A stretch of 64,000 nucleotides of DNA from Bradyrhizobium tropiciagri (GCF_018130505.1 NZ_JAFCKH010000007.1:186001-250000); one strand, 5' to 3'. Shown: positions 47,781-58,148, counted from the stretch's first letter. The notes: generated by a model not told the origin, from the sequence alone. A program made the numbers and translations.

Positions 47781-48965
47781 ATGTCCGACAAACTCCTGTT
47801 TTCGCCGATGACGATCCGCGGTGTCACGCTGAAGAACCGTATCGTGGTGCCACCGATGCATCAGTATTCGGCGGAGAAGGGCTTTCCGACGGATTGGCAC
47901 CTGATGAATGCCGGCAAGTTCGCCGCCGGCGGCGCGGGGCTCGTGATCGTCGAATCGACCAAGGTGGAACGGCGCGGCTGCGGCACGGTCGGCGATCTCG
48001 GCATCTGGGACGACAAGTTCGTCGCGCCGCTCAGCCGCCTGGTCGGCTTCATCAAGCAGCAGAACGCGGTCGCCGGGATCCAGCTCGGCCATTCCGGCCG
48101 CAAGGCGCGGGCGAGCCGGCCGTGGGAGGGCGATCGTCCGCTGCAGCAGACGGCTGAGATCGAGGACTGGGATGCATGGACACCGGTGGCGCCGAGCGCG
48201 ATTGCCCATAGCGAACGCTGGCCGGTGCCGCGGGCGCTCGAAACCAATGAGGTGAAGGACCTCGTCGCGGCCTGGGGCCAGGCGGCGCGGCGCGCGCATG
48301 AGGCCGGGTTCGAGGTGCTGGAACTGCACGGCGCGCACGGCTACCTCGTGCACGAATTCCTCTCCGAGCGCTCCAACCAGCGCACCGATGCCTATGGCGG
48401 CTCGGAAGCCAACCGGATGCGCTTCCTGATCGAGGTGACGGAGGCGGTGCGGGCGCAGTGGCCAGATGAAAAGCCGTTGTTCGTGCGACTGTCGGTCGAG
48501 GACAATGCCGGCTGGGGGCCGGAGCAGAGCGCGCGGCTGGCGACGATCCTCAAGGCCAAGGGCGTCGACGTGATCGACTGTTCCTCGGGCGGCATCACCG
48601 AGGCGGCGCCGATCCTCGGCAAGGAGATCAAGTACAGCTACCAGGTGCCGCTTGCGGAATACCTTCGCGCGCACGCCGATATCATGACCATGGCGGTCGG
48701 ACTCATCATTCATGGCGACCAGGCCGAACAAATCCTGCGTGATAAACAAGCAGATTTGATCGCCGTCGGCCGCGAAATCCTGAATAACCCCAACTGGCCG
48801 ATGGATGCCGCGCTCAAGCTCGGCGTCGAGGGGCCGTTCCGCAACGTGCCGCCGCAGTTCGGCTACTGGCTCGGCACACGGGCCAAGCGCGGCTTCGGCA
48901 CCGCGCCGTCGACCTGGCAGAACGGGTTGCAGGAAGCGGAGAAGGCAATCGTGACAAGGTCTTAA
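47781..48965 (+). CDS. Old Yellow Enzyme-family NADH:flavin oxidoreductase
   Basis: A 394-residue FMN enzyme of the OYE family, YqjM branch. KNRIVVPPMHQYSAEKGFPTDWHL is the FMN and substrate region; the catalytic pair is in VLELHGAHGYLVHEFLSERSNQRTDAYGG. The C-terminal block LIAVGREILNNPNWP binds the FMN phosphate. OYEs reduce activated alkenes, and this one may help break down or detoxify unsaturated carbonyls. GAGGAAGCCG lies directly before ATG 47781. Confidence 0.9.
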   Translation: MSDKLLFSPMTIRGVTLKNRIVVPPMHQYSAEKGFPTDWHLMNAGKFAAGGAGLVIVESTKVERRGCGTVGDLGIWDDKFVAPLSRLVGFIKQQNAVAGIQLGHSGRKARASRPWEGDRPLQQTAEIEDWDAWTPVAPSAIAHSERWPVPRALETNEVKDLVAAWGQAARRAHEAGFEVLELHGAHGYLVHEFLSERSNQRTDAYGGSEANRMRFLIEVTEAVRAQWPDEKPLFVRLSVEDNAGWGPEQSARLATILKAKGVDVIDCSSGGITEAAPILGKEIKYSYQVPLAEYLRAHADIMTMAVGLIIHGDQAEQILRDKQADLIAVGREILNNPNWPMDAALKLGVEGPFRNVPPQFGYWLGTRAKRGFGTAPSTWQNGLQEAEKAIVTRS

Positions 48966-49083
48966 TGCTCCGGTGACGGCGCGGCCTTGATCCGACCAAA
49001 AAGCCGGTGTGTGGTGCCCCGGTCCGGGGTGAGGCGGCCGAATGTTGCGGAACATTGCCGGCCATAGCGAAAAAGGATCGCAG

Positions 49084-50448
49084 ATGCGCAAGAACGTTGG
49101 CTTTTTCCTCGGCACGGTTGCGGGGGCCTGTCTCACCCTGCTCGTGACCTCGCCGCAGGGGACGCATCTGGTCGACGTCGCCAAGGCCGCCGCGCGTTCC
49201 GACAACACCTATTCCCAGCTCAATTTGTTCGGCGAGGTGTTCGAGAAGGTCAAGTCCGACTATGTCGAGAAGCCCGACGACGGCAAGCTGGTCGAAGGCG
49301 CGATCAACGGCATGATCTCCTCGCTCGATCCGCATTCTCGTTACATGAACGAGAAGGGCTGGTCGGAGATGCAGGAGACCACCCACGGCGAGTTCGGCGG
49401 CCTCGGCATCGAGGTCACGATGGAGGACGGTTTCGTCAAGGTGGTGGCGCCGATCGACGACACGCCAGCCTCGCGCGCCGGCATCATGTCGGGTGACGTG
49501 ATCACCTCGATCGACGACGAATCGATCCAGGGCATGACGCTCGACCAGGCCGTCAACAAGATGAAGGGCGCGCCGAACAGCTCGATCCGGCTGAAGATCG
49601 TGCGCAAGGATGCCGACAAGCCGATCGAAGTCGCCATCACCCGCGAGATCATCCGCGTCCGCCCGGTGAAGTATCACGCCGAGGGCGGCGACATCGGCTA
49701 CATCCGCATCAGCTCGTTCAACGAGCAGACCACCGAGGGCCTGCGCAAGGCGATCGGGGATATTCAGAAGCAGATCCCGCAGGACAAGCTCGCCGGCTAT
49801 GTGATCGACCTGCGCAACAATCCGGGCGGGTTGCTCGACCAGGCGGTGTCGGTGACCTCGACGCTGATGCAGCGCGGCGAGGTGGTCTCGACCCGCGGCC
49901 GCAATCCGGAAGAGACCCAGCGCTTCACCGCGCATGGCGGCGACATGACCAAGGGCAAGCCGCTGGTGGTCCTGATCAACGGCGGCTCGGCCTCCGCTTC
50001 CGAGATCGTCGCCGGCGCGCTGCACGACCACAAGCGCGCGACGCTGATCGGCACCCGTTCGTTCGGCAAGGGCTCGGTGCAGACCATCATTCCGCTCGGC
50101 ACCGGCAACGGCGCGCTGGCGCTGACCACGGCGCGCTACTTCACGCCGTCGGGCCATTCGATCCAGGCGCTCGGCATCAAGCCCGACATCGAGGTGCTGC
50201 AGGACGTGCCGGACGAGTTCAAGACCCGCTCGGAGATCAAGGGCGAGGCCTCGATGCGCGGCCATCTGTCGGCCGAAGGCACCGAGCAGAGCGGCTCGCA
50301 GTCGTACGTCCCGCCGGACGAGAAGAACGACAAGGCGCTGGCCGCGGCCTTCAACCAGCTGCGCGGCGTCACCGTCAACGCCGACGCCAAGAACATCGAC
50401 AAGAACGCCGACAGCAAGACCGCGCAGAAGCGCCCGGTCGCGAACTAG
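49084..50448 (+). CDS. ctpA: C-terminal processing protease (S41)
   Basis: A 454-residue periplasmic protease. An N-terminal signal or anchor (FFLGTVAGACLTLLV) is followed by a PDZ domain (about residues 95-180, GGLGIEVTMEDGFVKVV) and the S41 core with the catalytic Ser in GGSASASEI and Lys in RSFGKGSVQ. The core matches the usual bacterial CtpA closely; I recall another CtpA gene in these genomes near the obg region, so this may be a paralogue. AAAGGA precedes the ATG. It is convergent with the GGDEF-EAL gene. Confidence 0.93.
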   Translation: MRKNVGFFLGTVAGACLTLLVTSPQGTHLVDVAKAAARSDNTYSQLNLFGEVFEKVKSDYVEKPDDGKLVEGAINGMISSLDPHSRYMNEKGWSEMQETTHGEFGGLGIEVTMEDGFVKVVAPIDDTPASRAGIMSGDVITSIDDESIQGMTLDQAVNKMKGAPNSSIRLKIVRKDADKPIEVAITREIIRVRPVKYHAEGGDIGYIRISSFNEQTTEGLRKAIGDIQKQIPQDKLAGYVIDLRNNPGGLLDQAVSVTSTLMQRGEVVSTRGRNPEETQRFTAHGGDMTKGKPLVVLINGGSASASEIVAGALHDHKRATLIGTRSFGKGSVQTIIPLGTGNGALALTTARYFTPSGHSIQALGIKPDIEVLQDVPDEFKTRSEIKGEASMRGHLSAEGTEQSGSQSYVPPDEKNDKALAAAFNQLRGVTVNADAKNIDKNADSKTAQKRPVAN

Positions 50449-50460
50449 GCTTTTTTTGAT

Positions 50461-50550
50461 GCGTAGCCCGGATGGAGCGAAGCGAAATCCGGGACCTTCG
50501 CAAACGGACAAAGCGTACCCGGATTGCGTTACGCTACATCCGGGCTACGT
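50461..50550. repeat. GTAGCCCGGATG nested palindrome (REP-like)
   Basis: A 12-bp perfect inverted repeat GTAGCCCGGATG (50463-50474) / CATCCGGGCTAC (50537-50548) encloses a second pair AATCCGGG / CCCGGATT. I recall this sequence type as a very common dispersed element in Bradyrhizobium and other proteobacteria. It fills the gap between the convergent ctpA and GGDEF-EAL genes and may terminate both. Confidence 0.75.
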
Positions 50551-50566
50551 AATCCTGGCTACGTAA

Positions 50567-53305
50567 TTACGCAGCTCCGGCGATAGGCTTGCGCCGGCGC
50601 GTGCTGCCGCCGACGGATGTCGCTGTGCCTTGGTGATACCCGGCCAGCAGCTCGCGGATCTGCGCGGCCGGCTTCGGCGCGCTGAACAAATAACCCTGCA
50701 TTTCCGAGCAGCCGAGCTCGCGCAGCATCTGCTGCTGCTGCGCGGTCTCGACGCCTTCCGCGGTCGTCGTCATGCGCCGTTCGGCAGCGATGTTGACGAC
50801 GGCGGCAACGATGCCGGCCGAGCCCTGCGGATCGGCGATGTCGGTGACGAAGCAGCGGTCGATCTTGATCTTGTCGAACGGGAAGCGCTTCAAATAGCTG
50901 AGCGACGAATAGCCGGTGCCAAAATCGTCGAGCGCGATCCTGACGCCGATGGCGCGCAGCTGGTGCAGCACCGCGAGCGCCGCCTCGTCGTCGCGGATCA
51001 GCACGGCCTCGGTGATCTCGAGCTCGAGCCGGCCCGCCGACAGCCCCGACGCCGCCAGCGCCGCGATCACCTTCAGCGCCAGCGTGCCGCTCTTGAACTG
51101 CACCGGCGAGACGTTGACCGCGAGGCTGATATGGTCGGGCCAGGCGACGGCCTCCCTGCAGGCGGTGGTCAGCACCCATTCGCCGAGCTGGTTGATCAGG
51201 CCGGTCTCCTCGGCGATCGGCACGAAATCTGCCGGCGAGATCATGCCGCGCACCGGATGGCGCCAGCGCACCAGCGCCTCGCAGCCGTTGATCGCGTTGC
51301 TCCTGAGATCAAGGCAGGGCTGGTAGTGCACTTCCAGCCCGCTGCCACCGGCGGCGATCGCCTGGCGCAACTCCATCTCGAGTTCGCGGCGGGCGCGCGC
51401 GTCGGCATCCATGGCGGGCTCGAAGAAGCGCGAGGTGCGGCGGCCGGCCGACTTCGCCGCATACATCGCAAGATCGGCGTTCTTCAGGATCTGGTCGAGA
51501 TCGGTGCCGTCGCGCGGCGCCAGCGCGATGCCGATGCTGGCATCGGTGGTGAGCTGGTGGCCGAGGCACTGGTAGGGGGCGCGGATCGCCTCGTAGATCC
51601 GGTTGACGAGGTCGGTGACCTCGTCCGTGCTCGTCACGGCGGTCTGGATGATCGCGAACTCGTCGCCGCCAAGCCGTGCGACGAAGTCGCCGTTCCCGAT
51701 CACGCCGCTCAGGGTCCTGGCGACGGATTTCAGCAGCTCGTCGCCGACCATGTGACCGAGCGAGTCGTTGACGCCCTTGAACTCGTCGATGTCGATGTAG
51801 AGCACCGCAAGCTGGCTGTCCGGTGCGGCATGCTGCAGCTCGCGCCTGATCTCCTCATGGAACAAAGCGCGGTTCGGCAGGTCGGTGAGGGCATCGTAGT
51901 GGGCAAGATGGGTGATGCGCTCCTCGGTGCGGCGGCGCTCGGTGATGTCCTCATGGGTGGCGAGCCAACCGCCGTCGGCCAGCGGTTCGTTGACGATCTG
52001 GATCGAGCGCCCGTCGGGCGTCGTGATCACCATGATGTTGCGGGTGCCGACGTCGCGCAGCACGAGGTTGACGTAGCGCTCGACGTCGCCTTCGAACGAG
52101 CCGGTCTGGTGGCGGTGCGCGATGACGTCGTGGAAGCTGCAGCCGGGCCTGACGACATCGGCTGACAGGCGGTACATCTCGATATAGCGCTTGTTGCAGA
52201 TCACGAGGCGCCGCGAGGCGTCGAACAGCAGGAGGCCCTGCGTCATGTTGTTGACGGCGGTGTCGAGCCGGAGCTTCTCCAGCGTCAGGCGCTGCTGCTG
52301 GGCGCGATGCTGCTGGATCAACTTGCGCACCACCAGCGTCAGTAGCAGTGCGATGGCGAGCACCGAGACGCCGGTCACCGCGATCAGCATGCCGATCTGC
52401 TCGCGCCAGGTGGCAAGCGCCGCCGTCGTGGTGGTCGTCGCGACCACGACGATCGGGAATTTGGTGAGCGCGCGCGACGAAATCAGGCGGTCCTCGCCGT
52501 CGATCGGGCTGGTCAGTCGCGAGGTGCTTTGCGCCGTCTCGAACACCCGCTGCTGGCCGGCCGGGCCGGTGCGGAAGTTCTTGCCGATCAGCTCCTCGAC
52601 ATGCGGGTAGCGCGCCAGCAGCGTTCCGTCGCGATGGTGCATCGAGATCGCGGCGCCTTCGCCGAGCGCCACCGTGGAGAAGAACTTCTCGAAGGTGGCT
52701 GCCTCGATGCCGCGGCCGATCACCCCGAGGAACTCGCCGTTCGGTCCGGTGACCTTGCGCAGGATGACGGTGGTCCATTGGCCGCTGACGCGGCTGACGA
52801 CGGGCGCGACCAGCATCTCGGGTGAGTAGGGGCTCGACTTGAAGATCCCGAAATAATCGCGGTCGGCGATGTTGGCGCGCGGCACCGGCCAGGCCAGCGA
52901 GCTGTTGATCAGCGTACCGTCGGCGTCGAATAGGTTGAGGCCGCCGACATAGGACAGCGCGTCCATCTTGGACTTGAGCATGGCATGAATGTCGGCGCCC
53001 GACATCCGCCGCTTGTAGTTCTCGGCCGTCGCGATGCCGTTGTCGCGCATGAAGGCGATCAGGTCCTTCTGGACGACCTCGAAATCCTCGAGCTGCTGGT
53101 CGAAGTGCCGTGCCAGCAGCAGCACGGTGTTCTCCAGCTCGCGCTCGTTGTTGCGCAGTGCGCGTTCACGGAAATTGCCGGCCATCAGCGTCGCGCCGAT
53201 CGCGATCGCAGCCATCAGCACGGCGCCGCCGAGGATCAGCCAGCGGATCGGGCCGCTGCGAAACACCGGCGTGATGTTGAACAAGGCGCTGCCGTCTGAA
53301 CTCAT
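50567..53305 (-). CDS. membrane-bound GGDEF-EAL protein with Cache and PAS domains
   Basis: A 912-residue cyclic-di-GMP turnover protein. Domain order: membrane helix at about 20-42, periplasmic dCache sensor (45-300), second helix (305-330), PAS (345-460), GGDEF (about 470-630) and EAL (650-895). The active sites LGGDEF, EALVRW and DDFGTGYSSL look intact, so both synthesis and breakdown are possible. The usual I-site RxxD before GGDEF reads GNGD, so product inhibition through this site is probably lost. It is isolated, with no partner gene nearby. Confidence 0.94.
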   Translation of the reverse strand: MSSDGSALFNITPVFRSGPIRWLILGGAVLMAAIAIGATLMAGNFRERALRNNERELENTVLLLARHFDQQLEDFEVVQKDLIAFMRDNGIATAENYKRRMSGADIHAMLKSKMDALSYVGGLNLFDADGTLINSSLAWPVPRANIADRDYFGIFKSSPYSPEMLVAPVVSRVSGQWTTVILRKVTGPNGEFLGVIGRGIEAATFEKFFSTVALGEGAAISMHHRDGTLLARYPHVEELIGKNFRTGPAGQQRVFETAQSTSRLTSPIDGEDRLISSRALTKFPIVVVATTTTTAALATWREQIGMLIAVTGVSVLAIALLLTLVVRKLIQQHRAQQQRLTLEKLRLDTAVNNMTQGLLLFDASRRLVICNKRYIEMYRLSADVVRPGCSFHDVIAHRHQTGSFEGDVERYVNLVLRDVGTRNIMVITTPDGRSIQIVNEPLADGGWLATHEDITERRRTEERITHLAHYDALTDLPNRALFHEEIRRELQHAAPDSQLAVLYIDIDEFKGVNDSLGHMVGDELLKSVARTLSGVIGNGDFVARLGGDEFAIIQTAVTSTDEVTDLVNRIYEAIRAPYQCLGHQLTTDASIGIALAPRDGTDLDQILKNADLAMYAAKSAGRRTSRFFEPAMDADARARRELEMELRQAIAAGGSGLEVHYQPCLDLRSNAINGCEALVRWRHPVRGMISPADFVPIAEETGLINQLGEWVLTTACREAVAWPDHISLAVNVSPVQFKSGTLALKVIAALAASGLSAGRLELEITEAVLIRDDEAALAVLHQLRAIGVRIALDDFGTGYSSLSYLKRFPFDKIKIDRCFVTDIADPQGSAGIVAAVVNIAAERRMTTTAEGVETAQQQQMLRELGCSEMQGYLFSAPKPAAQIRELLAGYHQGTATSVGGSTRRRKPIAGAA

Positions 53306-53497
53306 GTGTCGCGATCGCTTCCAGGCGTTTCACCCGGAAGTAGGTTTGGTTCACCTCCGGCCCGCCAAAGTCGTAACCAATCGAGATGGACCTGCCGTTA
53401 GCAAGGCTGGTTAACGAATGGTTGCGGGCGGCCGCGAAACCGCGACAACAACGATGCAATATCTGCGGCCGACGCGATCAACGGCCACACGGCGCGC

Positions 53498-54025
53498 TCA
53501 TTCGCCGGCGCGAAAATGCCCGGATTTGCCGCCGATCTTCTCGATCAGGTGGATGCCTTCGATGCGCACGCCGCGCTCGACCGCCTTGATCATGTCGTAG
53601 ATCGTCAGGCAGGCGACCGAGACGGCGGTCAGCGCCTCCATCTCGACGCCGGTCGGGCCGGTCACCTTCACGGTGGCGCGGACGATGCAGCCGGGGAGCT
53701 TGGCGTCGGTTGCGATGTCGATCGTCACCTTGCTGAGCGCCAGCGGATGGCACAGCGGGATCAATTCCGAGGTCCGCTTCGCCGCCATGATGCCGGCGAT
53801 CCGCGCCGTCGCCAGCACGTCGCCCTTCTTGGCCTGGCCGGAGGCGATAAGCGCGAGCGTCGCCTTGCTCATCAGGACGCGGCCTTCGGCGACTGCGGTG
53901 CGTTCCGTCGCCGGCTTGTCGGAGACGTCGACCATCCGCGCCTCGCCCTTGGCGTCGATATGGGTGAGGGCGGCGCCGGGCCTGGACGGAGACTTGGACG
54001 AAGCGGCCTTGCTCTTGCGCGCCAT
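53498..54025 (-). CDS. moaC: cyclic pyranopterin monophosphate synthase MoaC
   Basis: A 175-residue enzyme of molybdenum-cofactor synthesis. Family blocks: [48 protein letters not shown] and [21 protein letters not shown], with the active-site Lys in [13 protein letters not shown] region. The N-terminal 25 residues are a Lys/Ser-rich tail. It lies 4 bases downstream of trpC. The moeA partner is 18 kb away in this window. Confidence 0.96.
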   Translation of the reverse strand: MARKSKAASSKSPSRPGAALTHIDAKGEARMVDVSDKPATERTAVAEGRVLMSKATLALIASGQAKKGDVLATARIAGIMAAKRTSELIPLCHPLALSKVTIDIATDAKLPGCIVRATVKVTGPTGVEMEALTAVSVACLTIYDMIKAVERGVRIEGIHLIEKIGGKSGHFRAGE

Positions 54026-54029
54026 TTCG

Positions 54030-54848
54030 TCAGCGCGTGCCGGTGGCGCGGGCCGCCTGCCGCGTCAGCAGCGCGCGGGTCGCCGCGGTGACGTCCTGCT
54101 GGCGCATCAGGCTTTCGCCAACCAGGAAGGTCGACATGCCGACGCGCTCGAGGCGGGCGAGATCATCAGGTGTGAAGATGCCGCTCTCGCCGACCATCAG
54201 GCGATCCTGCGGGATCAGCGGCGCCAGCGCCTCGCTGGTGGCGAGCGTGGTCTCGAAGGTGCGCAGATTGCGGTTGTTGACGCCGATCATCGGCGAACGA
54301 AGTTTCAGCGCGCGGTCGAGCTCGGCGCGGTCGTGGATCTCGATCAAAACGTCCATGCCGAAGGCGAGGGTGGCATCCTCGATGTCCTTGGCGGCGGCAT
54401 CGTCGAGCGCCGCCATGATGATCAGGATGCAGTCGGCGCCATGGGCGCGCGCCTCCGCCACCTGATAGGTGTCGAACATGAAATCCTTGCGCAGCACCGG
54501 CAGATTGGTCGCCGCGCGTGCCGCGACCATGAAGTCAAGATGGCCCTGGAACGACGGCGTATCGGTCAGTACCGACAGACACGCCGCGCCGCCGGCCTCG
54601 TAGGCCTTTGCCAGCACGGGCGGATCGAAGTCGGCGCGGATCAGACCCTTGGAGGGCGAGGCCTTCTTCACCTCGGCGATCAGCGCGTAGTCGCCGCGGG
54701 CGTGCTTTGCCTTGAGCGCGCGGACGAAGCCGCGGGGCGGAGAGGCGGATTTCGCTTGCGCCTCGACCTCGGCGAGCGGACGGGCGCGCCTTGCCGCCGC
54801 GATCTCCTCGCGCTTGTAGGTCTCGATCTTGGTCAGGATGTCGGACAT
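54030..54848 (-). CDS. trpC: indole-3-glycerol phosphate synthase
   Basis: A 272-residue TIM-barrel enzyme of tryptophan synthesis. Blocks include VAKHA-like [38 protein letters not shown] and VGVNNRNL-like [12 protein letters not shown]. It follows trpD after 58 bases that hold a degenerate repeat, and precedes moaC by four bases. No PRAI (trpF) domain is fused. AGAGGCGCC lies before the ATG. Confidence 0.96.
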   Translation of the reverse strand: MSDILTKIETYKREEIAAARRARPLAEVEAQAKSASPPRGFVRALKAKHARGDYALIAEVKKASPSKGLIRADFDPPVLAKAYEAGGAACLSVLTDTPSFQGHLDFMVAARAATNLPVLRKDFMFDTYQVAEARAHGADCILIIMAALDDAAAKDIEDATLAFGMDVLIEIHDRAELDRALKLRSPMIGVNNRNLRTFETTLATSEALAPLIPQDRLMVGESGIFTPDDLARLERVGMSTFLVGESLMRQQDVTAATRALLTRQAARATGTR

Positions 54849-54859
54849 GGCGCCTCTCT

Positions 54860-54906
54860 AAGCACGATCTCGTCGAAAAGCCGACTCACGCTTTTTCAAC
54901 TCATGC
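54860..54906. repeat. degenerate AGCATGA-type palindrome
   Basis: AGCACGATCTCGTCGAAAAG and TTTTTCAACTCATGCT form the ends of an imperfect inverted element. It resembles a common dispersed Bradyrhizobium element, as far as I recall. It lies between trpD and trpC. Confidence 0.4.
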
Positions 54907-55920
54907 TCACCCGTTGGAAACCGCGACCAGATGCTTCAGCCGCGCCGCGGCGGCGCCGCTGTCGAGCGACTGCGTACCGATCGCAACGCCTTCCTTAAGA
55001 TCCTTGGCACGGCCGGCCACGATCAGCGCCGCGGCGGCGTTGAGCAGCGCGACGTCGCGATAGGCGCTCGGCTTGCCCGCGAGCACGCCGGACAGCGCGA
55101 CCGCGTTGGCGTCGGCATCGCCGCCCTTCAGCGCCTCGCCGGCGACGCGGCCGAGGCCGGCCTCGTCGGGCGTCACCTCGAACGTCTTGATCTCGCCGTT
55201 CTCCAGGCTCGCGACGAAGGTTGGGCCGGTGAGCGTGATCTCGTCGAGGCCGTCGGAGCCGTGCACGACCCAGATCTTGTCTGCGCCGAGATTCTTCAGC
55301 ACCTGCGCCAGCGGCTGCACCCATTGCCGCGAGAACACGCCGACCATCTGCCGCTTGACGCCGGCGGGGTTCGACAGCGGGCCGAGCAAATTGAAGATCG
55401 TCCGGGTGGCGAGCTCGACGCGGGTCGGGCCGACGTTCTTCATTGCCGGGTGATGCGCCGGTGCGAACATGAAGCCGATGCCGGCCTCCTTGACGCAGCG
55501 TCCGACATGATCCGGCGTCAGGTCGATCCTGACCCCGAGCGAGGCCAGCACGTCGGCCGAGCCCGAGCGCGACGACAGCGCGCGGTTGCCGTGCTTTGCC
55601 ACCGGCACGCCGGTGCCCGCGACGATGAACGCGGCGCAGGTCGAGACGTTGACCGAGCCGGAGCCGTCACCGCCGGTACCGACGATGTCGACGGCCTCCG
55701 CCGGTGCTTTCACCCGCAGCATCTTGCCGCGCATCGCGGCGACCGCGCCGGTGATCTCCTCGACGGTCTCGCCGCGCACCCGCAGCGCCATCAACAGGCC
55801 GCCCATCTGCGAGGGCGTCGCCTCGCCGGACATCATGGCGTCGAAGGCGGACGCCGCTTCCTCACGCGTCAGCGTGGCGCCGGTGGCGACTTTTCCGATG
55901 ATCGATTTCAGGTCGTCCAT
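54907..55920 (-). CDS. trpD: anthranilate phosphoribosyltransferase
   Basis: A 337-residue enzyme that joins anthranilate and PRPP. The PRPP site is [18 protein letters not shown], and [17 protein letters not shown] and [14 protein letters not shown] are further family blocks. ATG 55920 is preferred over an upstream start that would add 16 polar residues. No trpE or trpG gene is in the window; the glutamine amidotransferase subunit must be elsewhere. ppiD ends 87 bases upstream. Confidence 0.96.
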   Translation of the reverse strand: MDDLKSIIGKVATGATLTREEAASAFDAMMSGEATPSQMGGLLMALRVRGETVEEITGAVAAMRGKMLRVKAPAEAVDIVGTGGDGSGSVNVSTCAAFIVAGTGVPVAKHGNRALSSRSGSADVLASLGVRIDLTPDHVGRCVKEAGIGFMFAPAHHPAMKNVGPTRVELATRTIFNLLGPLSNPAGVKRQMVGVFSRQWVQPLAQVLKNLGADKIWVVHGSDGLDEITLTGPTFVASLENGEIKTFEVTPDEAGLGRVAGEALKGGDADANAVALSGVLAGKPSAYRDVALLNAAAALIVAGRAKDLKEGVAIGTQSLDSGAAAARLKHLVAVSNG

Positions 55921-56007
55921 TCGCTCGCTCAGGTCAGTTGCGGGAGCTTGATCTCCGCGCGACGCCATCGCGTTGGCCGCGCGGAGAACCAGTCTCCCGG
56001 ATGATGC

Positions 56008-57909
56008 TCAATTATTTGCGCCTGTCACCTGTGCGAAGGCTGCCTGGTTGACGGTCACGCCGATGTCGGACTCGATCTTGGTGACGTATTGCGCGACCTG
56101 CTCGTCGCTGAGCGAGCGCCGCACCGCTTCCTTGAGCTGCTTGACCTGCTCGGACGCAAAGTCGACCGCCGGCACCGTCACGTCGGTGACGCGGAACACG
56201 ATCCACTGGCTGCCGCCGGCGGCGGGGGTCTGTCCGTCGCTGTCCTTGGCGGTGCGGAACGCCGCGGTGATGACGGCGGCCGGCACGCCGGGCGGCTCGG
56301 CATCCCTGCGGAAGTTCGCGGCGGTCTCGACCTTGACGCCGAGCGCGGCCGCTTCGTCGGCGAGCTTGCCGCCGGCGTCGAGCTTCTGCACCAGTTCGGT
56401 CGCCTTGCTGCGCAGCTTGGCCGAGATCTGGTCCTCGCGCCATTTCGCCTCGACCTGGGGGCGGACCTCGTCGAGATTGCGCTCGCGCGAGGGCGTGATG
56501 CCCAGCACGTCATACCAGACCCAGCCACCGGCAAACTGGATCGGATCGTTGTCGACGCCGACGTCGCTGCCGAAGGCTTGCGACACCACGTCGAGGCCTT
56601 GCGGGATGTTGGGGACGGCCTGGCCGTCCGGCTGCCGGCCGGAGCGGTCGACGGCGTCGATGGTGACGGCGGTCAGCCCGAGCTTCTGCGCGGCCTCAAT
56701 GACACTGGCGCCGCCGCCGCGTTCGTCTTCCATCTTGTCGCGTAGCTCGGCGACCTTGTTGCGGGCGCGCTCGGTGGCGATCTCGCTCTTCACCTGCGCG
56801 GCGACGCTCTCATAGCTCGGCGTCACGCCGGGCTCGATCTTGCCGACCTTGACCAGCGCCACGCCGAAGCTGCCCTGCACCGGCTGGCTGACTTCGCCCG
56901 TGGGCAGCTTGAAGGCGGCCTCGCCGACGGCGGGATCGAGGATCGCCGATTTCGCGACCAGCCCGAGATTGACGTCGGACGGGCTGAGCTTGCGCTCCTT
57001 GGCGATGTCGTCGAACGAGGTGCCCGACGTGATGCGGGCGCGCGCGGCTTCGGCGTCGCCGAGGTTCGGAAACACGATCTGCGACACCTCGCGCTTCTCC
57101 GGCGTGCTGATGCGGTCCTTGCGTTCGTCGAAGATCTTCCTGGCGTCCTCGTCGGAAACGGTCTCCCATTTGCCGATGGCTTCCGGGGTGATCGCGACAA
57201 ACGAGATCTTGCGGTATTCGGGCGCCCGGAACTGGACCTTGTGGTCCTCGAAATAGGCGGCGAGCGCTTCGGGCGAGGGCGGATCGATGGTGCCGGCCTG
57301 GGCGGCGTCGAGCTTGACGTAGTCGATCGAGCGCTGCTCGTTCTGGAACCGCGTCAGCGCCTCGATCATCGATTTCGACGGCTCGACCCCGGCTGACACG
57401 GTGCCTGCGATCTGCCGCCGCAGTCCGACCCGGCGCTGCTCGGCGATGTAGCGGCCTTCCGTGTAGCCATAGTTGCGGATCACGGACAGGAAGCGCTGAG
57501 GGTCGAACTGGCCGTTGAGGCCCTTGAAGTTCGGATCGGCATAGATCTGGCGCAGCACCTCGGCATCGGACTCGTTGAGGCCCATGCGGCGCGCTTCCTC
57601 GTCCAGCGCGGCTTCGGCCAGCGTCTGCTGCAGCACCTGGCGGTCAATGCCGAAGGTGCGCGCCTGCTCGGGCGTCAGCGGACGGCCGAACTGGCGGCCG
57701 ACCTGCTGCAGGCGGTCGGTATAGATCTGGCGGAATTGCTCGGCCGAGATCTCGGTCCCGCCGATCTTGGCCAGCGACGACTGGCCAAACCCCTTGAAGA
57801 TGTCCGCGATGCCCCAAATGCCGAAACTGACAATCAAAACGCCCATCACAACGGCCATAATCGTCTTGCCGAGCCAGTTTGATGAGGCTTTCCGCATTCC
57901 TCGAAGCAT
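56008..57909 (-). CDS. ppiD: periplasmic folding factor PpiD (SurA-N/parvulin type)
   Basis: A 633-residue protein with one N-terminal membrane helix (VVMGVLIVSFGIWG), a SurA-N-like helical chaperone region (about 40-230), a parvulin-like PPIase segment (about 265-370: KREVSQIVF, TSFDDIAKE, GVALVKVG) and a second, diverged domain. PpiD sits at SecYEG exits and helps fold exported proteins. Active-site parvulin residues look weakly kept, so chaperone action is more likely than catalysis. The start could be ATG 57909 or 57897; neither has a clear ribosome binding site. Confidence 0.88.
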   Translation of the reverse strand: MLRGMRKASSNWLGKTIMAVVMGVLIVSFGIWGIADIFKGFGQSSLAKIGGTEISAEQFRQIYTDRLQQVGRQFGRPLTPEQARTFGIDRQVLQQTLAEAALDEEARRMGLNESDAEVLRQIYADPNFKGLNGQFDPQRFLSVIRNYGYTEGRYIAEQRRVGLRRQIAGTVSAGVEPSKSMIEALTRFQNEQRSIDYVKLDAAQAGTIDPPSPEALAAYFEDHKVQFRAPEYRKISFVAITPEAIGKWETVSDEDARKIFDERKDRISTPEKREVSQIVFPNLGDAEAARARITSGTSFDDIAKERKLSPSDVNLGLVAKSAILDPAVGEAAFKLPTGEVSQPVQGSFGVALVKVGKIEPGVTPSYESVAAQVKSEIATERARNKVAELRDKMEDERGGGASVIEAAQKLGLTAVTIDAVDRSGRQPDGQAVPNIPQGLDVVSQAFGSDVGVDNDPIQFAGGWVWYDVLGITPSRERNLDEVRPQVEAKWREDQISAKLRSKATELVQKLDAGGKLADEAAALGVKVETAANFRRDAEPPGVPAAVITAAFRTAKDSDGQTPAAGGSQWIVFRVTDVTVPAVDFASEQVKQLKEAVRRSLSDEQVAQYVTKIESDIGVTVNQAAFAQVTGANN

Positions 57910-58148
57910 GGGTCCAACTTGTTTTACAGGAGGGGAACCGGGTCGTGCCGTGCCGGGATATCTCATCCCGCAGCAGGGCGTCACCGAATTGAAAACCCAT
58001 CATAAAGTGGCCGCCGTCCCCCCGCAACCTTGACCGCGCGGATGGGTTGCAGCGGTTAATCGCCGCGCGGACCGCGCCGCGGCTCTCTGGAAGTCGCCGC
58101 TTACCTCTGCTAGCGCAGGGCCGCGCTTGATCGATGGGGAAATCTGAC

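Noticed and set aside
55921-56007. trp attenuator leader peptide before trpD
   Set aside because: No short frame with Trp codons followed by alternative hairpins could be found.
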